A stretch of DNA of 16,145 bases from JANXDG01 sp964521665 (lineage in GTDB: Bacteria; Elusimicrobiota; Endomicrobiia; DTEH01): assembly GCA_964521665.1 (NCBI GenBank), contig CAZFSG010000030.1, forward strand, positions 1 to 16,145, read 5' to 3'. Positions 6,917 through 15,306 of the stretch are shown piece by piece (the first letter of the stretch is position 1; the number at the start of each line of letters is the position of its first letter). Below the pieces are notes generated by a model. The model searched no databases, was not told where the DNA came from, and saw nothing but the letters and a program-made list of their open reading frames with translations. The translations under genes and the position numbers were made by a program.

Positions 6917-8172
6917 TATCTGTTTGAATAAATCTTTATGGCTTTAATAATTTCTATAGCACGGTTCAAAACAACATCTTCAACTTGTTCTTCTTTTTTT
7001 ACAGCAGAAGTTGGCTCTTTACCAGGATAAAAAATTTCTTCTCTTTGTTGATAAAGTTTTGCTTCAATTTCTTTTGGTACTTCAATTACAATATCAGGAA
7101 CAATACCACCAGTATATGTCTGTGTTGAGGATTTTACTGAGTCATCCCGTTGGATACACCTTCCTGACGGAGTGTAATACCTTGCAGTAGTAAGTTTTAG
7201 TCCATATCCATCACCTAAATCAATTACACTTTGTACTGATGCTTTACCAAAAGTACGTGAACCTATAAGTATCGCACGTTTGTTATCCTGTAGTGCACCT
7301 GCAAGTATTTCAGATCCTGACGCGGAACCACCATTAACTAATACAACTAACGGTAGATCTTCATACAAAGCTGTTGCATCAGCACGATATTCTTTCCTTG
7401 GCGATTTCCTCCCTTCAGTATACACAATAAGTTTATTTTTACCTATAAAAAGTTTTGCAATGTTTACTGCTTGGTCTAAAAGACCACCGGGATTGTTCCT
7501 CAAATCTAATATCAAACTTTCCATACCTTGTTTCTTAAGTTCTTCTAATGCTTTTTTCATATCATTATAAGAGTTGCTGTTGAATTCAAACAAAGCAATA
7601 TACCCGATATTGTTTTCTAACATCTTATATTTTATAACTTCAATTTTTATTATATCCCGTGTTATAGTAAAATCAATAGGCTCTTTTACACCTTCACGAG
7701 AAATTGTTATCGTAACTTTTGTTCCAGGTGTTCCACGAAGACGTTTCACCGCTTCTTCAATACTCATACCATAAGTTGACTCACCTTCAATTTTTATAAT
7801 TTTATCATTTGGTAAAATACCAGCTTTGTATGCAGGTGTACCAGGTAGTGGAGTAATCACTGTTATCCATTCATCACGTACAGCAATTCTTATTCCCAAC
7901 CCGCCAAACTGTCCTTCTGTTTCAACCTTAAGTTCTTTATATGTATCAGGTTCCAAAAACTGTGAGAACGGATCCAGCGGTTTTAACAATCCTTTTATTG
8001 CAGAAATTAACAATTTGTTTCTATCAACTTCATCAACATAATTTTCTTCTGTATATTTTAAAACATCTAACAATAAATTTATTTGTTTATATGTTTCATC
8101 TTTTTGTGGTGCTGAAAAAAGTATTGATGCTGAAATTAAAATTACAAAAATCATAGATTTTATTTTATTCAT
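6916..8172 (-). CDS. C-terminal processing protease, S41 family (CtpA-like)
   Basis: A periplasmic or extracytoplasmic serine protease that trims protein C-termini. Counting from ATG 8172-8170 gives 418 aa: signal peptide about 1-20 (MNKIKSMIFVILISASILFS), PDZ domain about 85-160 (GGLGIRI, AGILPNDKIIKIEG), then the S41 catalytic domain with DLRNNPGG (223-230), nucleophile S285 in GGSASGSE and K310 in FGKASVQ. The 25-residue Ser-Lys spacing is that of known CtpA enzymes. I reject a longer TTG start at 8220: the chosen ATG has a perfect AAAGGAG 7 nt upstream and yields a clean signal peptide. It is the first gene of the operon through tsaD, hypA, hypF and beyond. Substrate unknown. Confidence 0.95.
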   Translation of the reverse strand: MNKIKSMIFVILISASILFSAPQKDETYKQINLLLDVLKYTEENYVDEVDRNKLLISAIKGLLKPLDPFSQFLEPDTYKELKVETEGQFGGLGIRIAVRDEWITVITPLPGTPAYKAGILPNDKIIKIEGESTYGMSIEEAVKRLRGTPGTKVTITISREGVKEPIDFTITRDIIKIEVIKYKMLENNIGYIALFEFNSNSYNDMKKALEELKKQGMESLILDLRNNPGGLLDQAVNIAKLFIGKNKLIVYTEGRKSPRKEYRADATALYEDLPLVVLVNGGSASGSEILAGALQDNKRAILIGSRTFGKASVQSVIDLGDGYGLKLTTARYYTPSGRCIQRDDSVKSSTQTYTGGIVPDIVIEVPKEIEAKLYQQREEIFYPGKEPTSAVKKEEQVEDVVLNRAIEIIKAIKIYSNR

Positions 8173-8179
8173 TTTTTTA

Positions 8180-8186
8180 CTCCTTT
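8180..8186 (-). promoter_or_regulatory. Ribosome binding site that sets the ctpA-like start
   Basis: AAAGGAG on the minus strand, 7 nt before ATG 8172. It excludes the upstream TTG at 8220 as the main start. Confidence 0.8.
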
Positions 8187-8202
8187 TTAAAAATATATAT
8201 AA

Positions 8203-8218
8203 GCAGACCAAGGTCTGC
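8203..8218. promoter_or_regulatory. Perfect palindrome in the ctpA leader
   Basis: GCAGACC-AA-GGTCTGC, two 7-base arms with a 2-base centre. It lies about 25-40 nt after the predicted transcription start and 31 nt before the start codon. It could be an operator for a dimeric regulator, or an RNA hairpin if the loop opens to 4 nt. It is the most GC-rich element of this gap. Confidence 0.55.
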
Positions 8219-8250
8219 AACTACATATTATAAATTAAAAATAATATACA

Positions 8251-8279
8251 ATTATACCTTAAACAAGAAATTGGTGCAA
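8251..8279 (-). promoter_or_regulatory. Sigma70 promoter for the ctpA-tsaD-hyp operon
   Basis: Minus strand TTGCAC (8279-8274), a 17-nt spacer and a perfect TATAAT (8256-8251). Transcription would start near 8244, giving a leader of about 70 nt that contains the palindrome at 8203-8218. Confidence 0.75.
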
Positions 8280-8311
8280 AAACTACATCCTATTAATCTG
8301 AAAAACATAAC

Positions 8312-8338
8312 AAAAAGTGTGATAAATCACACCGCTAC
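8312..8338 (-). terminator. Rho-independent terminator after trpS, made from a dispersed repeat
   Basis: On the minus strand the repeat GTAGCGGT is followed by the stem GTGTGA-TTTA-TCACAC and then TTTTT, 26 nt after the trpS stop. The repeat core (8317-8338) belongs to the same family as 15978-15999 and 16007-16028. The terminator separates the gatA-trpS operon from the ctpA promoter. Confidence 0.75.
8317..8338 (-). repeat. Dispersed palindromic repeat, copy in the trpS-ctpA gap
   Basis: Same 22-nt family as 16007-16028: GTAGCGGT then GTGATTTATCACAC on the minus strand. The stem differs by a paired change (T-A to G-C), so folding is kept. Confidence 0.8.
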
Positions 8339-8363
8339 AAAGTATATTTTTTTACTTTTTCAC

Positions 8364-9335
8364 CTATCTTATCCCGACCAACTTTTTAACATCATTTATT
8401 GTTTTTTTTGCTACAGAAGAAGCTTGTTGTTGTCCTTCTAAAAGAATTTTTTCTATTTTTTCTTTTGTAAAACTTTTCCTTTTTTCTCGTATAGGGGTAA
8501 GTATTTCGTTTAACAGTTTTGCAAGATTTTTTTTATCTTCAACACAGCCAAGTTTACCTTCTCTACATAAAGATTCTATTTCTTTTGCTTTTTCTTTATT
8601 AAAAACTTTATGAAAAGCTAACACTACACAGTTTTCTGGATTACCTGGATCATTTTTTCTTATTTTATTAGGATCAGTGAACATTTGATATACTTTTTTA
8701 TCAATTTCTTCTTCTTCATCTGTAAGATAAATACAATTGTTATAAGATTTTGACATTTTCCTACCATCAATACCAGGAATATATGGAGATTCGGTAAGTA
8801 ATGCTTGTGGTTCTACAAAATAGTTGCCATAAAAATTGTTGAACCTTCGTGCAATCTCGCGTGTAAGTTCAATATGAGGTATCTGGTCTTTACCTACAGG
8901 AACATATTCTGCGTTGTATAACAAAATATCAGCTGCTTGTAACACAGGGTAACCTAAAAACCCGTATGTTTTTAAATCTTTTGCAGATTGTTCTTTTAAT
9001 TGTTCTTTATATGTTGGACAACTATAAAGCCAGCCAAGTGGTGTTATCATCGAAAAAATTAGATGTAGTTCAGAATGTTCAGGGACATCTGATTGACAAA
9101 AGACCACTGCTTTTTGTGTATCTATCCCACAAGCAAGCCAATCACAAACTATTTCATATACATTTTGTTTTATCTCTTTTGTATTTTCATATTCAGTTGT
9201 TAATGCGTGAAGGTCTGCTACCATAAAAAAACATCTGTAAGTATCCTGTAATTTTACCCAATTTTTTAGTACACCTGCATAATGTCCTATATGAAGTTTT
9301 CCAGTAGGACGCATCCCTGATAGTATTGTTTTCAT
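8364..9335 (-). CDS. trpS: Tryptophanyl-tRNA synthetase
   Basis: Class I synthetase that charges tRNA-Trp. The 323-aa length is normal for the bacterial enzyme. The HIGH signature is intact at 15-18 (KLHIGHYAG) and the KMSKS loop at 193-197 (GRKMSKSYNN). Other family features are SGMRPTGKLHIGH, ADLHALT, PVGKDQIPHIELTRE and TDPNKIRKNDPGNPENC. The ATG overlaps the stop of the M50 protease gene as ATGA, and there is no Shine-Dalgarno site, so translation is likely coupled. An M50 protease next to trpS is a common bacterial arrangement, often continuing with scpA/scpB; those are absent here and a terminator follows. Confidence 0.97.
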   Translation of the reverse strand: MKTILSGMRPTGKLHIGHYAGVLKNWVKLQDTYRCFFMVADLHALTTEYENTKEIKQNVYEIVCDWLACGIDTQKAVVFCQSDVPEHSELHLIFSMITPLGWLYSCPTYKEQLKEQSAKDLKTYGFLGYPVLQAADILLYNAEYVPVGKDQIPHIELTREIARRFNNFYGNYFVEPQALLTESPYIPGIDGRKMSKSYNNCIYLTDEEEEIDKKVYQMFTDPNKIRKNDPGNPENCVVLAFHKVFNKEKAKEIESLCREGKLGCVEDKKNLAKLLNEILTPIREKRKSFTKEKIEKILLEGQQQASSVAKKTINDVKKLVGIR

Positions 9336-9967
9336 AGTAGCAAAGGTATTTTTGGTAAAAATAATTTAACTAAAAAGTTCACAATTGGTGAAAGTAAGTT
9401 CCATAATATTCCTGAATATAATAAAAAAATTAAAATAAAAAATCCGTAGTGACGAAATATATTTTCATAATTTCGTGCAACAGAATACGGTAGTAATCCT
9501 TCAAGAACTTTACTACCATCAAGTGGTGGTATAGGTATAAGATTAAACACAGCTAAAACAATGTTTATCACTACTGCATAAATAAAAATTATATCTGCAC
9601 CATATAAATCTATACCAAAAGAGTGAAATAAATAATAAATCAAACTAAACAATCCTGCTGTAAAAAAATTTGCAATTGGTCCCGCAAGACCTACAAACAT
9701 AACCTGTTGTCGTGTCATAATATACATATTTACAGGGACAGGTTTTGCCCAACCAAAAAGAGGGACACCACTTATCATCGCTAATACAGGTAAAACAACT
9801 GTACCAATAATATCTATATGTGCTATCGGATTTAAAGTAAGCCGACCCATCATTTTCGCAGTATCATCACCAAAATGTTCTGCTGTTTTCCCATGAGCAT
9901 ACTCATGAACTGTTATTGCAAACAAAAGTATGGGATACTGTATAAAAAGTTTGGATAAAAGATTCAT
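9332..9967 (-). CDS. M50 site-2 protease family membrane protein
   Basis: A 211-aa polytopic membrane protein with the zinc motif H21-E-Y-A-H25 in the first membrane segment and the second signature FNLIPIPPLDG (141-151), where D150 is the third ligand. It lacks a PDZ domain, as in short YwhC-like members of the family. Hydrophobic segments cover about 8-25, 52-70, 88-115, 124-145 and 172-205. These are intramembrane proteases, and the substrate here is unknown. It starts 3 nt after uppP and its stop overlaps the trpS start. It has no visible Shine-Dalgarno site, which fits coupled translation in the operon. Confidence 0.93.
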   Translation of the reverse strand: MNLLSKLFIQYPILLFAITVHEYAHGKTAEHFGDDTAKMMGRLTLNPIAHIDIIGTVVLPVLAMISGVPLFGWAKPVPVNMYIMTRQQVMFVGLAGPIANFFTAGLFSLIYYLFHSFGIDLYGADIIFIYAVVINIVLAVFNLIPIPPLDGSKVLEGLLPYSVARNYENIFRHYGFFILIFLLYSGILWNLLSPIVNFLVKLFLPKIPLLL

Positions 9968-9970
9968 TAT

Positions 9971-10738
9971 TTATTTAATAAAATATAAAAAAATTGATAC
10001 TAACCCTACTATAAAACAATAATAAGAAAAATATCTAAGTTTTTGTTTATTTACAACTTTTATCAAAAATTTTAGTGCCAACAAACTAAAAATAAACGCT
10101 ACAATCATACCATAAATATACCATGTTTGAAACACTACAGTTCCTTTAATTACTTCTTTTAACTCTAAAAAAGTTGCACCTAATATCGCAGGAATAGAAG
10201 CAATAAATACAAACTTTACTGCTTGAAGTTTTTCAACATTCATTATTAACGCACTACCTAAAGTAGAACCTGATCTTGAAATACCAGGTAAAACAGATAT
10301 TCCTTGTGCAATACCTATAAGTAAAGATTTTAAATAACCAATGTTATCAACTGAAATTTTATATTTTATTTTTTTCGTATAAATAAATTCTGCCAGCCAC
10401 AACCATAAACCTGTAATTATTAAACATACACCTGAAATCAAAATATTATCATAAACAAAACCAAAATATTTTTTTATGATAATACCGATTATTGCTGTAG
10501 GCAAAGTTAACAATATAATATAAAAAATTATTTTTAGGTTTCTTATATAATCAATTATTTCTTTATAAAAAAATAAAACCATTGCTAATAAAGTCGAAAA
10601 ATGTAACAACACATCATATAACAACATTTCTTTTAACCCAAAGATGGATTGCAGTAATACAAGATGTCCTGAACTTGATATTGGCAAAAATTCAGTTGCC
10701 CCCTGTATCATCCCCAATATCAGTATTTGTAGTATCAT
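9971..10738 (-). CDS. uppP: Undecaprenyl-diphosphatase UppP (BacA)
   Basis: Integral membrane phosphatase that recycles undecaprenyl pyrophosphate for peptidoglycan and other envelope polymers. The 255-aa protein has both family signatures: EFLPISSSGHL (16-26) and PGISRSGST (151-159). The remainder is a series of hydrophobic helices. The start gives the usual N-terminus MILQILILGMIQGATEF and has GGAG at 10754-10751, 12 nt upstream, a slightly long spacing. The gene begins 47 nt inside the end of the upstream serine hydrolase gene, an unusually long overlap for this window. Loss of UppP activity is known to affect bacitracin sensitivity in other bacteria. Confidence 0.96.
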   Translation of the reverse strand: MILQILILGMIQGATEFLPISSSGHLVLLQSIFGLKEMLLYDVLLHFSTLLAMVLFFYKEIIDYIRNLKIIFYIILLTLPTAIIGIIIKKYFGFVYDNILISGVCLIITGLWLWLAEFIYTKKIKYKISVDNIGYLKSLLIGIAQGISVLPGISRSGSTLGSALIMNVEKLQAVKFVFIASIPAILGATFLELKEVIKGTVVFQTWYIYGMIVAFIFSLLALKFLIKVVNKQKLRYFSYYCFIVGLVSIFLYFIK

Positions 10739-11687
10739 CTACAACTTTTTCTCCTTTTTCTTCAACATAATTTTTGTCATATATACAATATGTCATATAT
10801 GCAACATCTGCAATAATATCTTTTGCTAATTGAGGGTTTATATTATATGTCAAAACACAGATAATAAAGTCGCCATTGTTTGTATAAACAATACCCGCAT
10901 CATGACAAACATTTCTCATTAAACCTGTTTTATGCGCAACTGCTACATATAATGGTAATCTTTTAGGTATACGGTCAGAAATACGTTGTTTTAACATCGT
11001 TAACAACATCTCAATAGACGCTTCTTTAGAAACAAGTTTTCCTCTATACATCTTTTCCAACAACAAAGACATATCCTCAGCAGTTGTATAATTTTCTATA
11101 CCTTTATCTCTTGCAGATAAATCCATCACAAACCTGTCAATATTAGTATTTTTTAATCCTAAATCTTTAAATATTTTGTTCAAATTTTTTATACCAATAC
11201 GGTCAATCAACATATGTGTCGCTACATTGTCAGATAAAGTAATCATTAGATCAACTAATTCTTTTACAGTAAATTTTGTTCCATAACGACTCCTTTTTAT
11301 TATACCAGACCCCCCACAACGATATTTCTTCTTATATACTAATTTTTCATTCAATGATAATTTACCTTGATCAACTAAATAATATACTGCTGCCATTATC
11401 GGTATTTTTACTAAACTTGCAGAAGGTATTCGTTTATCAGAATTAATTTTTATTTCATATTCTGTTGACAAATCTTTGACATAAACTGCAATTTCAGAAC
11501 CATTATTTTGTGTTATAGAATTTACATATTCCTGTAAACTTTGTTCAAGTTTTTTAAACTCTTCAACTTTTAAGGCATATTTGTTATATACAGAATTTAT
11601 TTTTGTTACAAAAACAAAAATGATAAGAAACAAAACTATATTTATTAAAGAAATAGTTACCTTAAACTTTTTTATCTCATTATTCAT
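10692..11687 (-). CDS. Beta-lactamase-fold serine hydrolase, membrane-anchored
   Basis: The 331-aa protein has an N-terminal membrane anchor (about 11-28), a short coiled region (36-56) and a class A beta-lactamase-like domain: S91-L-V-K94 (SxxK), S152-D-N154 and K253-T-G255. In class A enzymes the omega loop carries RxExxLN with the deacylating Glu166; here the aligned segment is RFVMDLS (185-191) with Val in place of that Glu. It is therefore more likely a penicillin-binding or peptidoglycan-active protein, or a substrate-binding relative, than an efficient beta-lactamase. The C-terminus is an acidic, Thr/Gly-rich tail encoded within the overlap with uppP. The ATG overlaps the gatA stop as ATGA. 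The neighbouring uppP fits an envelope role. Confidence 0.88.
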   Translation of the reverse strand: MNNEIKKFKVTISLINIVLFLIIFVFVTKINSVYNKYALKVEEFKKLEQSLQEYVNSITQNNGSEIAVYVKDLSTEYEIKINSDKRIPSASLVKIPIMAAVYYLVDQGKLSLNEKLVYKKKYRCGGSGIIKRSRYGTKFTVKELVDLMITLSDNVATHMLIDRIGIKNLNKIFKDLGLKNTNIDRFVMDLSARDKGIENYTTAEDMSLLLEKMYRGKLVSKEASIEMLLTMLKQRISDRIPKRLPLYVAVAHKTGLMRNVCHDAGIVYTNNGDFIICVLTYNINPQLAKDIIADVAYMTYCIYDKNYVEEKGEKVVDDTTNTDIGDDTGGN

Positions 11688-13153
11688 ACAACATATTCCC
11701 CTTTTATTTTTTGAAATTTATAATTTTGTTCAATAAAATACGACAACTGTAATAACAATTTTTCTTTAAAATGAGAAGATAAAATTTGTAGTCCTATAGG
11801 CAACCCTTTCTCATCATAACCACACGGAATAGAAATTCCAGGCAATCCTGCTAAATTACAAGGTATCGTAAAAATGTCAGAAAGATACATTTGTAATGGA
11901 TCATTTATTTTTTCTCCAAGTTTAAACGCAGTAGTAGGCGTTGTTGGTGTAATAATAACGTCAACTTGTTGAAACGCGTTAATAAAATCTTCAAAAATAA
12001 GTCTACGAACTTTTTGTGCTTTTAAATAATACGCATCATAATATCCTGAGGACAACGAGTATGTTCCCAACATTATCCTTCTTTTAACTTCAGGACCAAA
12101 CCCTTCTTTTCGTGTGTATCTGTACATATTTATCATATCAGAATATTGTGGTTCATCTATTTTACCAAAATGTTTATATCCATACTTTACACCATCATAT
12201 CGTGCAAGGTTTGAGGATGCTTCTGATGGCGCTATTATATAATACACAGCAACTGAATACTCAGTATGTGGTAAAGATATTTCTTTTATTTCCGCACCTT
12301 CTTTTGACAAAAAATTTATTACTTCAAAAATTTTATCTTTTATTTCTTTTTGTATTCCTTCAATAAAATATTCTTTAGGGACACCTATTTTTATTTTTTT
12401 AACAAAATTTTCGTCCACCTTTTTTAGTTCTTCAACAAAATTTTCTTGTGGTAGGTTTACACAAGTTGAATCTCGTTCGTCATATTTACAAATTATTTCT
12501 AAAACTTTAGCAGCGTCAATAACATTTCTTGCGAAAACTCCTATTTGGTCTAAAGAAGAAGCAAATGCTACAAGACCGTACCGCGAAACTCTCCCATAGG
12601 TAGGTTTTACTCCTACAACACCACAAAACGCTGCTGGTTGTCTTATTGAACCACCAGTATCTGAACCTAATGCAACTGGTACTTCACCTGAAGCAACTGC
12701 TACCGCTGAACCACCTGAAGATCCACCTGGAACACGTTCTAAATCATATGGATTTTTTGTAGGACCAAAATACGAAGTCTCTGTTGAAGAACCCATTGCA
12801 AACTCATCCATATTTGTTTTACCAATAAACACTGCTGATGATTGTTTTAAATATTCAATTACTGTAGCGTCATACGGTGCAACATAATTCTCAAGAATTT
12901 TAGAACCACAAGTTGTTTTTTTATTTTTAATACATATATTATCTTTTATAGCAATAGGGATGAATTTTCCGTCAAAACTATTATCTTCAAACTTTTCTAT
13001 ATCTTCTTCAAACACAGATATAAAAGCATTTAGTTTTTTATCAACTTCTTTAATACGACAAAGAAGTGCAGTTAGTACTTCTTTTTTTGAAACTTCTTTT
13101 TTTATTATCAATTCTTGCAGTTGAGTTAATGTTAATGAGGACAAATCCTTCAT
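11684..13153 (-). CDS. gatA: Aspartyl/glutamyl-tRNA amidotransferase subunit A
   Basis: Glutaminase subunit of GatCAB, which converts Glu-tRNA-Gln (and Asp-tRNA-Asn) to the amide form using ammonia from glutamine. The amidase triad is intact and correctly spaced: K70 (IAIKDNI), S145 (VPGGSSGGSA) and S169 (GSDTGGSIRQPAA). The 489-aa length is normal. I chose ATG 13153; a TTG at 13162 would add three residues. Neither has a clean Shine-Dalgarno site. gatB and gatC are not in the window. First gene of the operon that continues into the serine hydrolase (ATGA overlap), uppP, the M50 protease and trpS. Divergent from hisG. Confidence 0.96.
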   Translation of the reverse strand: MKDLSSLTLTQLQELIIKKEVSKKEVLTALLCRIKEVDKKLNAFISVFEEDIEKFEDNSFDGKFIPIAIKDNICIKNKKTTCGSKILENYVAPYDATVIEYLKQSSAVFIGKTNMDEFAMGSSTETSYFGPTKNPYDLERVPGGSSGGSAVAVASGEVPVALGSDTGGSIRQPAAFCGVVGVKPTYGRVSRYGLVAFASSLDQIGVFARNVIDAAKVLEIICKYDERDSTCVNLPQENFVEELKKVDENFVKKIKIGVPKEYFIEGIQKEIKDKIFEVINFLSKEGAEIKEISLPHTEYSVAVYYIIAPSEASSNLARYDGVKYGYKHFGKIDEPQYSDMINMYRYTRKEGFGPEVKRRIMLGTYSLSSGYYDAYYLKAQKVRRLIFEDFINAFQQVDVIITPTTPTTAFKLGEKINDPLQMYLSDIFTIPCNLAGLPGISIPCGYDEKGLPIGLQILSSHFKEKLLLQLSYFIEQNYKFQKIKGEYVV

Positions 13154-13197
13154 CTTCTTCAACCATTTTTTCTGTTAAGAAAAAACACTTTGATTTT

Positions 13198-13227
13198 TTT
13201 ATAAAATAAAAATTTAAATCTCAACAA
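13198..13227 (-). promoter_or_regulatory. Probable gatA promoter
   Basis: Minus strand TTGTTG (13227-13222), an 18-nt spacer, then TATAAA (13203-13198). It abuts the hisG promoter, so the two are back to back. Confidence 0.45.
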
Positions 13228-13256
13228 TTGAAAAATTATTCAAAATTAAATATTTT
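13228..13256 (+). promoter_or_regulatory. Probable hisG promoter
   Basis: TTGAAA (13228-13233), a 17-nt spacer and TATTTT (13251-13256). The start would be near 13263, leaving a leader of about 25 nt with the ribosome site AGGAG at 13277-13281. That is too short for an attenuator. Confidence 0.5.
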
Positions 13257-13287
13257 AATTCAAAGTTTATCTATATAGGAGAAAAAA

Positions 13288-14160
13288 ATGAAAAAACTAA
13301 AAATTGGGTTACCAAAAGGTTCATTACAAGAAAATACTTTTGAATTGTTTAAAAAAGCAGGGTTCAAAATTTATACTGAATCACGACAATACAAACCTTA
13401 TTGTGATGATGAAGAAGTTGATATAACATTAGTTCGTGCACAAGAAATACCAAAATATGTCGAAGAAGGTGTATTTGATTGTGGTATCACTGGATACGAT
13501 TGGATCTTAGAAACAAATGCTAAAGTAAAACAAATTTGTGAACTTGTATATTCAAAATCAGGATTTAGACCTGTAAGATGGGTTGTTGCAGTACCTGAAT
13601 CTTCAAACATTAATTCAATTACACAACTTAAAAACAAACGTATTTCTACAGAATTGGTAAACTATGTAAAAAAATATTTTAAGAAAAAAAATATTCCTGT
13701 AAAAGTAGAATTTTCTTGGGGTGCAACTGAAGCAAAAGTGCCTGACCTTGCTGACGCTATTGTAGAACTTACTGAAACAGGAAGTTCACTAAAAGCAAAC
13801 AAACTTAAAATTATTGAAGAAATACTTGTATCTACTACAAGATTTATTGCAAATTATAATTCACTAAAAGATGCTTGGAAAAAAGAAAAAATTGAAAATA
13901 TTGCTTTACTTTTAAAAGGTGCACTTGAAGCTGAAGGTATGGTCGGATTAAAAATGAATGTTGAGAAAAAAAATTTAGAAAAAATTGAGAAAATACTTCC
14001 TTCACTTAAAAATCCTACAATATCACCACTTTCTGACCAAAACTGGGTCGCTGTAGAAGTTATACTTAAAGAAACTGAAGTTAAAAAAATTATACCGTTA
14101 CTTAAAAAATTAGGTGCTCAAGGTATTATTGAATATCCATTAAATAAAGTGGTTTATTAA
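13288..14160 (+). CDS. hisG: ATP phosphoribosyltransferase, long form (HisG)
   Basis: First enzyme of histidine synthesis: joins ATP and PRPP. The 290-aa length and C-terminal domain (about 215-290, MVGLKMNV...WVAVEVIL...GAQGIIEYPLNKVVY) mark the long form, which is normally feedback-inhibited by histidine and needs no HisZ. The catalytic part has GLPKGSLQENT (7-17), DCGITGYDW (64-72) and the PRPP loop IVELTETGSSLKANKL (158-173). A strong ribosome site AGGAG lies 6 nt upstream of the ATG. No other his gene is nearby. The radical SAM gene follows after 52 nt, so the three plus-strand genes may share the hisG promoter without sharing a pathway. Confidence 0.97.
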   Translation: MKKLKIGLPKGSLQENTFELFKKAGFKIYTESRQYKPYCDDEEVDITLVRAQEIPKYVEEGVFDCGITGYDWILETNAKVKQICELVYSKSGFRPVRWVVAVPESSNINSITQLKNKRISTELVNYVKKYFKKKNIPVKVEFSWGATEAKVPDLADAIVELTETGSSLKANKLKIIEEILVSTTRFIANYNSLKDAWKKEKIENIALLLKGALEAEGMVGLKMNVEKKNLEKIEKILPSLKNPTISPLSDQNWVAVEVILKETEVKKIIPLLKKLGAQGIIEYPLNKVVY

Positions 14161-14212
14161 CCAACATGGTTTAGTTGTTTTGTTTTTTTGTAAATTACAT
14201 AATAAACTTTTT

Positions 14213-15301
14213 ATGAAACAATTTTTTCTTCTTTTAACAACAATCAATTTTTTATTTCCACTATATCTTTATTCACAAAAAGTAAAATATAAAGAAGCAT
14301 TGTTTTGGGAAATAATAGATGAAAAAGAAAAAATTGTCCAATGTACACTTTGTCCCCGCGAATGTATTTTGAAACCAAACCAAAAAGGATATTGTACAGT
14401 AAGAATAAACATTGATGGCAAACTTTACACAATGACTTATAACCATCCTGTATCAATTGCAGTTGACCCTATCGAAAAAAAACCTGTGTTCCATATGTTA
14501 CCAGGTTCAAAAAGTTTTTCTTTAGCAACTGCTGGTTGTAACCTAAGATGTATCCATTGTCAGAACTGGGAGATTTCACAACGTCCTTTAGAAGAAATAC
14601 CTTTTTATGAATTAACTCCGCAACAGATCGTAAAAATGGTAATTGAATCAGGTTCAAAAAGTATATCTTATACTTATACTGAACCAGTAATATTTTATGA
14701 ATATATGCTTGATATTGCAAAAGAAGCTAAAAAACATAATCTAAGGAATATAATGGTAACATCAGGATATATAAATCTTCAACCTTTAGACGAACTTGTA
14801 AAATACATAGATGTATTTCGTGTTGACCTAAAAGGATTTTCAGAAAATTTTTATCGTAAACTTGCTGCTGGTAAATTACAACCTGTATTAGATGTTTTAA
14901 AATACTTAAAACAGAAAGGTGCGTTTATAGAAGTTGTAAATTTAGTCATTCCTACTTGGAATGATGATCCACAAGATATAAGAAAAATGTGTCTATGGAT
15001 TAAAGAAAACTTAGGTGATGAAACACCATTGTTTTTCACACGATTTTATCCAATGTATAAACTTACAAATTTACCTCCAACACCTGTTGAAACTTTAGAA
15101 AAAGCATACTCTATAGCAAAAGAAGTTGGATTAAAATATGTATATATTGGCAATGTTGTAGGACATCCATACGAGTCAACCTATTGTCCAAATTGTAAAA
15201 AAGTATTAATAAAACGTATCGGATACAGTGTTTTAGAAAACAATATTAAAAACGGTAGATGTAAGTTCTGTGGCCAAAAAATTCCTGGTATATGGCAGTA
15301 A
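14213..15301 (+). CDS. AmrS-like radical SAM protein with N-terminal export or anchor segment
   Basis: Related to the AmmeMemoRadiSam radical SAM enzyme and the pyruvate formate-lyase activase group; the reaction is unknown. From ATG 14213 (362 aa): hydrophobic segment 4-20, then the family N-terminus KEALFWE, a Cys cluster CTLCPREC (44-51) plus C61, the HPVSIAVDPIEKKPVFH segment, the radical SAM triad C109-NLR-C113-IH-C116, and a C-terminal Cys pair region (CPNC...CKFC) that looks like a zinc ribbon. A TTG at 14180 would add 11 residues; no Shine-Dalgarno site supports either start. The hydrophobic leader precedes the point where family members usually begin and is odd for an iron-sulfur enzyme that needs cytoplasmic SAM. 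No AMMECR1 or Memo gene is in view. Confidence 0.88.
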   Translation: MKQFFLLLTTINFLFPLYLYSQKVKYKEALFWEIIDEKEKIVQCTLCPRECILKPNQKGYCTVRINIDGKLYTMTYNHPVSIAVDPIEKKPVFHMLPGSKSFSLATAGCNLRCIHCQNWEISQRPLEEIPFYELTPQQIVKMVIESGSKSISYTYTEPVIFYEYMLDIAKEAKKHNLRNIMVTSGYINLQPLDELVKYIDVFRVDLKGFSENFYRKLAAGKLQPVLDVLKYLKQKGAFIEVVNLVIPTWNDDPQDIRKMCLWIKENLGDETPLFFTRFYPMYKLTNLPPTPVETLEKAYSIAKEVGLKYVYIGNVVGHPYESTYCPNCKKVLIKRIGYSVLENNIKNGRCKFCGQKIPGIWQ

Positions 15302-15306
15302 AATTT

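Noticed and set aside
7280..8156. Four plus-strand ORFs of 66-96 aa
   Set aside because: Antisense to the well-supported S41 protease, with no start signals or recognisable sequence.
6916..8220. Longer CtpA-like protein from TTG at 8220
   Set aside because: It places 16 residues before the signal peptide, lies across the palindrome, and has no ribosome site. ATG 8172 has AAAGGAG at the right distance.
10692..11687. Functional class A beta-lactamase resistance gene
   Set aside because: The omega-loop Glu166 equivalent is Val, so the name would overstate the evidence.
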